Of a DNA stretch of 42,166 nt, positions 16,701 through 23,800 are shown piece after piece. Within the stretch, counting starts at the first letter, position 1, and each line of letters opens with the position of its first letter. Origin of the DNA: Opitutus sp. Lineage in GTDB: Bacteria > Verrucomicrobiota > Verrucomicrobiia > Opitutales > Opitutaceae. The notes beneath the pieces were generated by a model, which ran no database searches, had not been told where the DNA came from, and was given only the letters and a program-made list of their open reading frames with translations. The position numbers and the translations under genes were made by a program. Where the stretch lies: assembly GCA_013821985.1 (NCBI GenBank), contig PNJQ01000029.1:1-42166 (forward strand), given 5' to 3'.

Positions 16701-17305
16701 TCCTCCGCGCCGACGTCAAGCTCGCCGCTGCGGAGATGCCGTCCAAGGTTTGGACCGCCGAAGAAACCAAGCCGAAGGCGCCCGAGCCGCGCGGCGAGAA
16801 ATTGAAGATCGGCGCGATGGCGCCGGACTTCACGACGCAGACGCTCGAAGGTAAGGACGTGAAACTTTCCGACTATCGCGGCAAGGTGGTCATCCTCGAT
16901 TTCTGGGCGACGTGGTGCGGACCGTGCATGGCCGCGATGCCGCACACGCAGGAGGTCGCCGCGCATTACCAGGATCAGGGCGTCGTCGTCCTCGGCTCCT
17001 GCACGAGCGACACGCGCGCCAAGTTCGAAGAGTGGGTGAAGGCGAACGCCTCGAAGTATCCCGACATCGTCTGGACGCACGACAAAGCCGAGCGCGGCGC
17101 CGAGCGCGCCTCGAACAAGCTCTACGGCGTCGCGGGCATTCCCACGCAATTCATCATCGATCGCACCGGCAAGGTCGTGGACATCGTGGTCGGTTACCAG
17201 AAGGGCGAAGTCATCCTCGATGCCTCGCTCGCCAAGGCCGGCGTGAAGGTGGACGACGAGATCCTCGCGAAAGCGAAGAAGCAGCGCGCCCTCCGCGGCG
17301 ATTAA
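13718..17305 (+). CDS. Exported six-domain thioredoxin-fold (TlpA/AhpC-TSA-like) protein
   Basis: The product is 1195 aa from ATG 13718 (MKKFLTVLLACAGLCSLAPA, a signal peptide). An open extension to 13673 is unlikely. It holds six tandem TlpA-like thioredoxin domains, each with a PDFT-like start, an LSDF/LSDY-GK-V strand and a cis-Pro before the fourth strand. Domains 1, 3, 4 and 6 have WCGPC (Cys78/81, 470/473, 671/674, 1067/1070). Domains 2 and 5 have lost both cysteines (FWTGGRNPPD near 261; WSGQHGPGD near 863) but keep the cis-Pro positions. Gly/Pro/Met-rich or charged linkers separate the domains. It probably acts in the periplasm as a thiol reductase or oxidant-responsive protein, possibly reduced by the DsbD of this window (inference). 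It is the fourth gene of the sigma/FecR/receptor locus, 94 nt after the receptor. Single-domain TlpA proteins are usually ~150-200 aa; this length is unusual. Confidence 0.9.
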   Translation: MKKFLTVLLACAGLCSLAPAQTPETVPASADPSSARIAGPKAGDVAPDFTVYDAAGKEVKLSDFRGKIVMLDIWATWCGPCVAAMPHNSELAEKYANEGFVLLAVCASDTRENYDGWVKRNAAKYKFATAHDRAGKDWNNSVFNTTWGVTGFPTIYVIGRDGKVVGMTAGGGNGENPGVTRLLAKAGLSISTAHLPPEETGARKSVPMVGKTAARPATPTMRFANMTAGEPVPDFTTTDAAGKAVKLSDFKGKTVFISFWTGGRNPPDDVAKLHATYRDQGLAVWGINTATERADFEQWATTNAAALGHTVSWDPAGKAVMEAISHMIFGAGMYPAYGVVGPDGTLVGGVIGMGPRVSALLREIVGRAGFKLTDDDKKLVDDALAAMRNAPATAPAMGGGMLPATPSGGMTPATPAAAAPKAPFRESYGKLKAGDAIPDFTVLTPEGKEAKFSDYAKGKTVVLDFWATWCGPCQKAMPHYEEIHRKYGSKGVVILGVCGFDTRENYEKWVADNQGKYTFATAFDPVGKPASGDKDAMSKTVMMQVSGGALTPLPTTLVINPAGKLVGSYVGYGEATHDGLANLLMLAGVELANDDKPKIFFSAGSTLRAAAAATIKPAPGGGMTPAVPRKATLGTGDVAPDFAMRTADDRDLKLSDFKGKVVILDFWATWCGPCIASFPHTQKIAAKYKDQDVVVLASGTSDTIASFKKWIPANTPKYPDMIWAFDSNERGSTTFDDRASAKHYGVVGIPTQFVIGRDGKILATIVGNGGEDDARTETALAAAGVKVDEAIVAKGKEQLAKNAEQEKARAEAAKIPRAPFNEGFGKLKAGDVAPEVEVLKLDGTKVPLSSVSSGRVTVLGVWSGQHGPGDGFLTQWREWSAKYPQVAFVGLGGFATVADIAAWQTANAEKFPFPLFADPVGPSPRPVRPLDEATDEEKAAFRKASGEHFQNLVTFKLGGVMPPVPATIVFDAAGKVIGWSGGFGPGYSEGLANLLLRADVKLAAAEMPSKVWTAEETKPKAPEPRGEKLKIGAMAPDFTTQTLEGKDVKLSDYRGKVVILDFWATWCGPCMAAMPHTQEVAAHYQDQGVVVLGSCTSDTRAKFEEWVKANASKYPDIVWTHDKAERGAERASNKLYGVAGIPTQFIIDRTGKVVDIVVGYQKGEVILDASLAKAGVKVDDEILAKAKKQRALRGD

Positions 17306-17324
17306 GCGCGGCGAGCCGTCCGGC

Positions 17325-17410
17325 GTAGGAGCCTGCTCGCAGGCGATCAGGGTCATCGCGTGTTCCACCCGCTCACGTGCATCACCCATCGCCTGCAAAC
17401 AGGCTCCTAC
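17325..17410. repeat. REP-like element, family 3
   Basis: The left arm GTAGGAGCCTGCTCGCAGGC and right arm GCCTGCAAACAGGCTCCTAC match the copies at 8482-8559 and 36466-36540. It lies 20 nt past the six-domain thioredoxin gene stop and could act as its transcript 3' boundary. Confidence 0.8.
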
Positions 17411-17527
17411 AAAAATGGGCGCCCGGATGCAAAAGGGAGCCGGGGCGCCCCCGCCCCGGAAAAACAACCCAACGCGCCGAAGGCGCCGCATCCCCATCAA
17501 TCGCCATTAACGCGCGACCCTGGCCCA

Positions 17528-17548
17528 TTGTAGTCTAATAGACTACAA
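17528..17548. promoter_or_regulatory. Perfect 10-bp palindrome, operator candidate
   Basis: Arms TTGTAGTCTA and TAGACTACAA flank a single central A. This low-GC, perfectly symmetrical site is out of character with the GC-rich palindromes nearby and looks like a dimeric repressor site. The TAGTCTA half-sites are in the style of BlaI/MecI-type operators, but no such repressor gene is in the window. A further half-site-like TAGACT occurs at 17691. Confidence 0.5.
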
Positions 17549-17730
17549 ACTGGATTGGGCGCGCGGGCGGTGACGGGCACGTTGTCCCGCGAGGGGGCGC
17601 AAGCATCGTTGGCGCGGAAGCCGACTCACGCGACGCGCACATGACACAAACTGGACCTTTCGGCTCATAGCGTCGGCGCGCGCGAACTGCTAGACTGCGC
17701 GCCGTTAGGGTTTGTTGTGTGTATCACTTG

Positions 17731-17755
17731 GCCCGTCCTCCGCGTGAGGACGGGC
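17731..17755 (+). terminator. Rho-independent terminator without an upstream annotated gene
   Basis: GCCCGTCCTC and GAGGACGGGC form a perfect 10-bp stem with loop CGCGT, followed by TTTGTGTTTT. It is the best intrinsic terminator in the window on the plus strand. The closest upstream plus-strand gene ends 425 nt earlier, so it may end a short untranslated transcript starting after the 17528-17548 palindrome. Confidence 0.6.
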
Positions 17756-17946
17756 TTTGTGTTTTGCGTCGCCCGCAACTCCACTTTGGGGCGTGCCCAA
17801 CTCGCGGCCGCCCCAATCGGCTACCTCGTCGCGACGTGGCCGATGCGCTTGGTGAAAAATCCGGGGCGCGTCTGGTGACGATTCCCGAGGCGCAGGTTGG
17901 CGGGCGTGGGGTCGTATCCTTCAACCCTGAACCCAAGGAGGATCCC

Positions 17947-18777
17947 ATGACACCGTTCATCTCACGCTCTTTCGCCGCCGCCGTGCTCACTCTCGCCACC
18001 GTCGCGCACGCGCAATCGACGTCCACCACCTCGTCCAACACTTCGACGAGCACGTCGCCATCCACCACGACCACGACGACGCAAACCACGTCACCGGGAA
18101 CGATGACAACTTCACCGACGTCGGTTGCTCCGAGGAATCCGACTCTCGTGCGGAATCCGACCGCAATCACCAATCCGGTGCCGGGCCCGGTCGTGCCGCC
18201 AACCACTTCGCCGAGTCTTCCGGCGCAGGCCGTCGATCCGTTGAACAACGCGGCGACGAATGTCACCCGTCCGCTGCCGGCCAACGCGGCGCAACAGGCC
18301 GCAAATTCCAACTTGTCCGTTCCCCCGGGCTCCACGAACGCGAGCACGATGCTCGACGCGAACGGCAATCCGATCGCCGTGTCCGGTGCCAGCATCGACG
18401 CGCTGGCCGCCGCCGGCGTCGATGTCGCGCTCGACCCCGCGACGACCGTCGCCGCGATTCGCCGCGCCGACCGCACAACGCAGCAAGCGGCACTCGCACA
18501 GGTGCGCACGCGCATCGACGCGACGAGCCGCGCATTGACCGAATTGCGCGCGCAGGCCCGCGCGAATGGAGTCGCGGCGGTCGATTCGAACTTCGACCAA
18601 GCCGCCGCCGAAATCCGCAATCGCGAAGACCTCCTGCGCGATGCATTGCGCGACGCCGGCTCGGCGACCTCCGACGAGGCGTGGCGCCAGGCGCAGTCGC
18701 AAATCGCGACGCAGTATCAAGCCTACGCCGAGGCGGTCCGCCGCGCGCAGCAAATGCTCCAGCCGCGGCAGAGTTAG
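17947..18777 (+). CDS. Small exported Ser/Thr-rich protein with helical C-terminus
   Basis: The start at ATG 17947 is set by a strong AAGGAGG seven nt upstream. The 276-aa product begins with a signal peptide (MTPFISRSFAAAVLTLATVA, cut after AHA). A Ser/Thr-rich low-complexity stretch (~25-60) follows, then a Pro/Asn/Thr region. The C-terminal ~130 residues are Ala/Arg/Gln-rich and helix- or coiled-coil-prone (VRTRIDATSRALTELRAQAR, LRDALRDAGS). No cysteine and no domain I recognise. It probably lies in the periplasm or cell envelope. An upstream in-frame extension to 17719 runs through a terminator hairpin and is not real. It stands alone between an orphan terminator and a convergent regulator gene. 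Confidence 0.8.
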   Translation: MTPFISRSFAAAVLTLATVAHAQSTSTTSSNTSTSTSPSTTTTTTQTTSPGTMTTSPTSVAPRNPTLVRNPTAITNPVPGPVVPPTTSPSLPAQAVDPLNNAATNVTRPLPANAAQQAANSNLSVPPGSTNASTMLDANGNPIAVSGASIDALAAAGVDVALDPATTVAAIRRADRTTQQAALAQVRTRIDATSRALTELRAQARANGVAAVDSNFDQAAAEIRNREDLLRDALRDAGSATSDEAWRQAQSQIATQYQAYAEAVRRAQQMLQPRQS

Positions 18778-18931
18778 GAATATCGAACGGGCCAAGGCTG
18801 CGTCCGCTTTTCTGGTTGGTCCGTCCGTTATGGTCGGGAACGCGCGCGGACACTGGCGGGTCGCGCGCCCGAGGTGGCCGCCACCACGCTGTATTTTTCC
18901 AGGCCGGGATTTCCAACCGTCTCGCCGTTTC

Positions 18932-19633
18932 CTAGGGGAATCCGGCTGACTGGAATCCCTTCTCCAGGGCAAATCGGATCAGGTGATGCGGCGCGCTGCG
19001 GAGATTCAGTTTGCGGGCGATATTGGTGCGATGCTTGCGCACGGTTTTCGGTGTCAGCCTGAGCCTCTGCGCGATTTCTTCGTCAATCATGGCGTGGGCC
19101 ACGTAGACCAGCACTTGCTGTTCTCGCTCGGTCAAGAGCATCGCAAACGTTCCCTTCACCGAGCGCAGCCCGGCGGCGATTTGCGCGTAATGAGCCGAGA
19201 GCCAGCGTCCGCCATCGCGCAATCGGCTGATTGCCGTTTCGACGTTTTCCAGACCATCGCAGCATTCCTCAATCACTGCTTGCGGTCGCAGTTCACCCAA
19301 CCGGCGGACCAAATAGTCGGTAAGCTGCGGCACCAGGATGATCGACTTTGCAGTCGGACACGCCTGTTTGACCAGAGGAAGCGCCTCAACTGCGTTCGTG
19401 TGCGGCAACGAGTGGCCGAGAATAATAAGGTCGGGATGGTCGCGTGCAACGGCACGGACACCATCTTCGTCATCGCTCTCGCATGCAACCACAGCACAAT
19501 CCCATGTGCGCTCACAGTGGTAGCGCAGCAGGTCTCTGCTCAGCTTGTTGCCATGGATTACGGCAACACGGAGAGCAAATCGCGCAGCGACAGGCGGTCT
19601 GCCTGCCGCCGCAGCATGGGGGCCTTCGATCAT
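18932..19633 (-). CDS. LuxR/NarL-type regulator with degenerate receiver
   Basis: The product is 233 aa. The receiver-like domain (~20-140) lacks the phosphorylation machinery: the acidic pair is replaced (VAVIHGNKLSRDLL), the phospho-acceptor position is Gly73 (LIILGHSLPH in place of LIxLDxxLP), and the conserved Lys region reads AVIEECCDG. The C-terminal HTH (~165-225) is intact: LLTEREQQVLVYVAHAMIDE, then EIAQRLRLTPKTVRKHRTNI. It should bind DNA as a dimer through a phosphorylation-independent route; the Cys pair at 124-125 could be a sensor (inference). It is divergent from the thioredoxin-like/RHS operon across a 108-nt gap that contains a perfect palindrome, the likely target. Confidence 0.88.
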   Translation of the reverse strand: MIEGPHAAAAGRPPVAARFALRVAVIHGNKLSRDLLRYHCERTWDCAVVACESDDEDGVRAVARDHPDLIILGHSLPHTNAVEALPLVKQACPTAKSIILVPQLTDYLVRRLGELRPQAVIEECCDGLENVETAISRLRDGGRWLSAHYAQIAAGLRSVKGTFAMLLTEREQQVLVYVAHAMIDEEIAQRLRLTPKTVRKHRTNIARKLNLRSAPHHLIRFALEKGFQSAGFP

Positions 19634-19678
19634 GCGGGTGGATCACGTCGTAGTGGCCCCCAACGACAATTGTGTGAG

Positions 19679-19696
19679 CTACACTCTGGAGTGTAG
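19679..19696. promoter_or_regulatory. Perfect palindrome in the divergent promoter region
   Basis: CTACACTC and GAGTGTAG are perfect inverted repeats around TG. The site lies 46 nt upstream of both the regulator start (19633) and the exported-protein start (19742). An ~18-bp dyad is the usual size of a NarL/LuxR-type operator, so autoregulation plus control of the RHS operon is plausible. Confidence 0.55.
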
Positions 19697-19741
19697 TCGG
19701 CGTGCTTTTCAAGACGGCATCGCCTTTATCAGAAGAGCTGC

Positions 19742-20821
19742 ATGCTTCTTATCGCAGCCCTTCGTCCACTTATCGTGGCGCACCAGCCACTCGGCGCATC
19801 GAAGGCGATCACTCCTCGTCGCCGCCTCCCCGCCGCTGCCGGCAGTGCTCTGCTGTTGTTCTCGGCCGCGGTGTTTCCGGTTCACTCGACGTTCGCGGCC
19901 GACGCGAAAGAAGAACCAATAGGTCTTCACGAAAGCGCACGAATTGCCAGCCGGGAAAGATTGATTGCCGAAGCCGCCGACGTTGCGGGCTTACTGAAAG
20001 CCAATCCGCAGCATCCCGACGCGCTCCGTCTTCGATTCCGCGAATCAAAACTACGCTTGCTCGCCGTCTTGCTGACCGACGGCAGCAGTCCGGCGGCGGG
20101 TCATGCAATTGCGCTGGCCAACGCTGTGCATCGGGATCGCCACCAGCCGATCGAAGACCGTTACGAGGTGGCACGGTTGCTCGCCAGTGCCGAGCGAAAG
20201 GAGCGCAAATTCGCCGATCGCGCGGCGTGGATTGCCGAACGAGAGCAGGCCGCGCGACGACTCATTCAGGAATTTCCTGATTTGCCCGCTGCTTACGACG
20301 AACTGCTCGCCGTGGCGGCGATCAGCGACAGTCAGCGCGCGCTGCGTCTGGCCCGCGAACTGCTCGAAGCGCCGGCCGCCCGTGCATCCAAGGAGCGCGC
20401 GCAGGAAATCGTTTGGCGCCATACGACTGTAGGGAGGCCGCTCGCTGAAGCGATCGCCGAGATTCCCGGAGGAATGGCCCTGCTTAAGCGCGCCAGTGGC
20501 AAATCGGTCGTCTTCTACACGTGGAACCCTGACGACGATCGCAGCATCGCGTTGGCTAACGCGCTGGCGCAACAGTTGCCGCCCGAAACGTTGGTCATGG
20601 GGGTGAGCCTGAGTCCAAAGGCCGACCGGGCCATGGCCATCGCGTCCGAAGGCAAATTGCCGGGTGAGCAGCTCTATGGTGGGCGAGGATGGGATAGCCC
20701 GGTGGTCCGACGCCTCGGGCTCACCGTCCCTTCGCTTCTCTACGTGGTGGGGCGTGACGGTGTGGTGCGCGATCTCTCCTCCGCTTCCGACCGGGCCGCC
20801 GCGCTGAAGAAACTCAACTGA
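19742..20821 (+). CDS. Exported protein with cysteine-free thioredoxin-like C-terminus
   Basis: The product is 359 aa. A late hydrophobic segment (~33-52, ending FAADA) is a probable signal peptide behind a long charged N-terminus, so the true start may be further downstream. Residues ~60-245 are helical with TPR-like spacing (LKANPQHPDALRLRF, FPDLPAAYDELLAVA). Residues ~250-345 follow the thioredoxin/TlpA plan: a beta strand GKSVVFYTW, then NPDDD where CxxC would lie, and near the end LGLTVPSLLYVVGRDGVVRD, which matches the cis-Pro strand and GRDG hairpin. The redox cysteines are absent, so a binding or chaperone role is more likely than catalysis. The RHS gene starts 8 nt after its stop, implying one transcript. 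Confidence 0.75.
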   Translation: MLLIAALRPLIVAHQPLGASKAITPRRRLPAAAGSALLLFSAAVFPVHSTFAADAKEEPIGLHESARIASRERLIAEAADVAGLLKANPQHPDALRLRFRESKLRLLAVLLTDGSSPAAGHAIALANAVHRDRHQPIEDRYEVARLLASAERKERKFADRAAWIAEREQAARRLIQEFPDLPAAYDELLAVAAISDSQRALRLARELLEAPAARASKERAQEIVWRHTTVGRPLAEAIAEIPGGMALLKRASGKSVVFYTWNPDDDRSIALANALAQQLPPETLVMGVSLSPKADRAMAIASEGKLPGEQLYGGRGWDSPVVRRLGLTVPSLLYVVGRDGVVRDLSSASDRAAALKKLN

Positions 20822-20829
20822 TTTGCCCC

Positions 20830-23800
20830 ATGAAGCTGCTCCGATTCGTTCTTCCCATTCTTTTCCTTCTCGGCGGTGCGGCGCGATCGGTCGCGCTCAG
20901 CGTCACTTTCACGCACATCCCCGCTGCGGTGAACTCCGGCGAGAGTTACTTCGTGCGCGCGGAGGGCTACAGCAATTACGGCGTCACGACGACGCTCTGG
21001 AAGGGCAACCAGTATCTCAATTCCGGCGATGGCTCTCCGTGGTCGGCAGCCTCGGTGTGGACCGCCGATGCCGGTCCGGCCACGGTTGGATTCACGGCAG
21101 AGGCCTGGGACTGGGAGTGGGGTAACGTCGTCTTCGATTACCGCACCGTAACGGTGAACGGCGGCGCAGCCAATCAACCGCCCATCGCGACCGTCGAAGT
21201 CGATGGGCAATACAACGGCGCCACAGTCGTTCGCCCCTACGGTGGAAGCCTGGCCATCACAGTTCGCTACAAGGCGACGGATGCCGACGGCAATCTCTCG
21301 GGCATCCGGCCGCAGGTCTGGAGTCCCGACGGCAATCTCAACAACAATGGCGGAAACTTTGTCGGCCAGAGTGGTGCGAGCGGCGAGGTCGCTTGGACGG
21401 TCTATCTGAACCAGAACGGCAATTGGTATTTTTGGACGGACGCGCAAGACAGCGTGATCAGCCCCAGCTACGTTGACTCGGGGGCGTGGGGGAGCGGATT
21501 TCGCATCAACGTCATCGAGGGGGCTCCGCCGCCGCAGAATCCGAACATCTGGCTCACCCAGCCGACGGGTGACATCACCGTGAATGTCGGAACGACCGTG
21601 ACGCTCCAATCCTACGCGGAGGACTTCAGCCGTCCGCTCACCACGCACAACCTCGACATCCAGAAGCCGGATGGCACCTGGAACTGGTATGGCGGCTTCG
21701 CTTTTGGTGAGCCCTACATGGGAGGACCCACCGGTCCGGATGCACCCACCGCGTCCCTGCGCACGGCGGGCTTTAATTTCAATATCGTCGGGACCTGGCA
21801 GGTGCGTTCCTACGCGGCAAACAACGCCGGCTTGGCGACTCACTCGGTCACTCGCACGGTGACAGTCTTGCCGCTCGCGCAGGCAGCGGTGGGCGTTTCT
21901 CCTGCCTCGGCCTCCGTCACGGTTGGCCAGAGCGTCGCTTTTACCGCCAGTGGCGGCAGCGGTTCCGGCGCTTACGTCTGGGGAGGGTTGGCGTCGGGCA
22001 GCGGATCCAGCCAGACGGTGACCTTCAACTCCGCCGGGACTCACACCGTGACGGTTTATCGCGCCGGCGACAGCACCTACGCACCGTCGAACACCGCGAC
22101 TGCGACGGTCACGGTCTCGTTGGCGAACCAGAGCGCGGTCTCGATCTCCCCAACTTCGCAGACCATTACGGCTGGCCAAGCCGTCGCGTTCACAGCCGCG
22201 GGCGGCAACGGTTCGGGCGCCTACGTGTGGGGAGGGGATGCCGTGGGGACGGGCACCACGAAATCGATCACGTTCAATACCACGGGAACCCGCACCGTCA
22301 CCGTTTACCGCCAGGGCGACAGCACTTACAATCCGTCCAACACCGCCACGGCGACGATCACCGTCAATGCGGGTCAAACCGTGGCGATTTCGCCCGCTTC
22401 CGCATCGGTGACCGTGGGTCAGAGCGTGGCGTTTTCGGCGTCAGGCGGCGGAGGCACCGGCGACTACGTGTGGGGCGGCGACGCTTCCGGCACCGGCGCT
22501 TCGAAGAGCGTCACCTTCAATACGGCGGGCCCGCGGACGGTGACCGTCTACCGCCAGGCGAGCAGCGGCTACTCGCAGTCAAACACCGCCACCTCGACCA
22601 TCGACGTCTCCGCTGCACCGCCCGCCACCATCGCCCAACATCCGCAGAGCCAGACCGCGGTGACCGGATCGACGGTCACGTTCGGTGTGAGCGCCACCGG
22701 CACTGGCACGCTGTCCTACCAGTGGCTGAAGAACGGCAATGCCATCGTCGGCGCGACCGGTTCGACACTTTCGCTCGCCAATGTCCAGACGACCGATTCA
22801 GCCGGCTACAGCGTGGTGGTCACGCACAACGGCACGGCAACCACCAGCAACATCGCTTGGCTGCCGATCGCCACGGCGGGCGGCACGCAAACCGCATCCG
22901 CTCCCGGGCCGGCCGACCGCTCACCCGTTCCGCCCGGAATGATTTCCACTTTCGTCGGTGGCAGCGGATACAACATCCAGACCGGTTCGATCTACCGGGT
23001 GGTCCGCGATTTTCAGGTCACTGGCGCCGTTGGTGCGTATCCCCTCAATCTGAGCCGCGTCTATGCGGGCGGTGCCTGGGGTTACAGCTTCATTTGGTGG
23101 GCCGAGGAGATCGCGAACCCACAGTTCATGCAAAACCAGGGGTTTCCTCCACTCGCGGAGCAATTCCTCAACGTGCGGACGCCGGACGGCCAGTTTTTGC
23201 ACTTTACTGCGAACAATCAGGATTACCCCACGGAATTTTCCCAGTCGCAGAACGGAACTCGCGTAGCGGTGGTGCGGGAAAGCAATCAACGGATAGCAGC
23301 GGTCGCGCTTCACTTCCCTGATGGCGGCTCTCTCATGATGGAGAAAGCTGTCGACACAGGTGGCGGCCGTAAGTTTCGTCCGGTCCGGCTCGTCGACCCG
23401 TTTGGACTCGCCACGAATTACAGCTACAGTTCCGCGACGCAGGAAATTCCCACGCAGGTCACGGATGCAGGCGGGCGCTATCTTCGTTTTTATGGAACGG
23501 ACCCGGTTTCAATCACCCGAGTCGAGAGCAGTTGCGGCAAATGGATCGAATGGGCCGGGAATACCCTGAACTATTGGGACGGCCTTAGTGCCAGTTACGC
23601 GAGTGGCACGTTGAACTCCAATACGCGGTGGGCGCGATTCTCAGATGTCCGGCAGACCTCGGGGATGCGAAACGTCGAATACATTCTCAATCGTTTTGCT
23701 TACGGAGTTTATGGGCAACTTGATCAAGGAGAACCCGAAGTGTGGGAAGTCGTGCGCGAGCGGCATTTCAGCGCCTTCGCCGACCCGGTAGACTCCGGAA

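Noticed and set aside
17443..17462. GC-rich hairpin CCGGGGCG/CGCCCCGG as a terminator
   Set aside because: No T-tract follows on either strand in a useful place; A-runs flank it. Kept only as composition.
13577..17500. 1307-codon open frame antisense to the six-domain thioredoxin gene
   Set aside because: A GC-rich shadow: the plus strand has a signal peptide and six clear thioredoxin domains. The antisense product is low-complexity Arg/Asp/Gly/His-rich with no domain.
17719..17946. N-terminal extension of the Ser/Thr-rich exported protein
   Set aside because: It would be translated through the terminator hairpin, while a strong AAGGAGG and a signal peptide mark ATG 17947.
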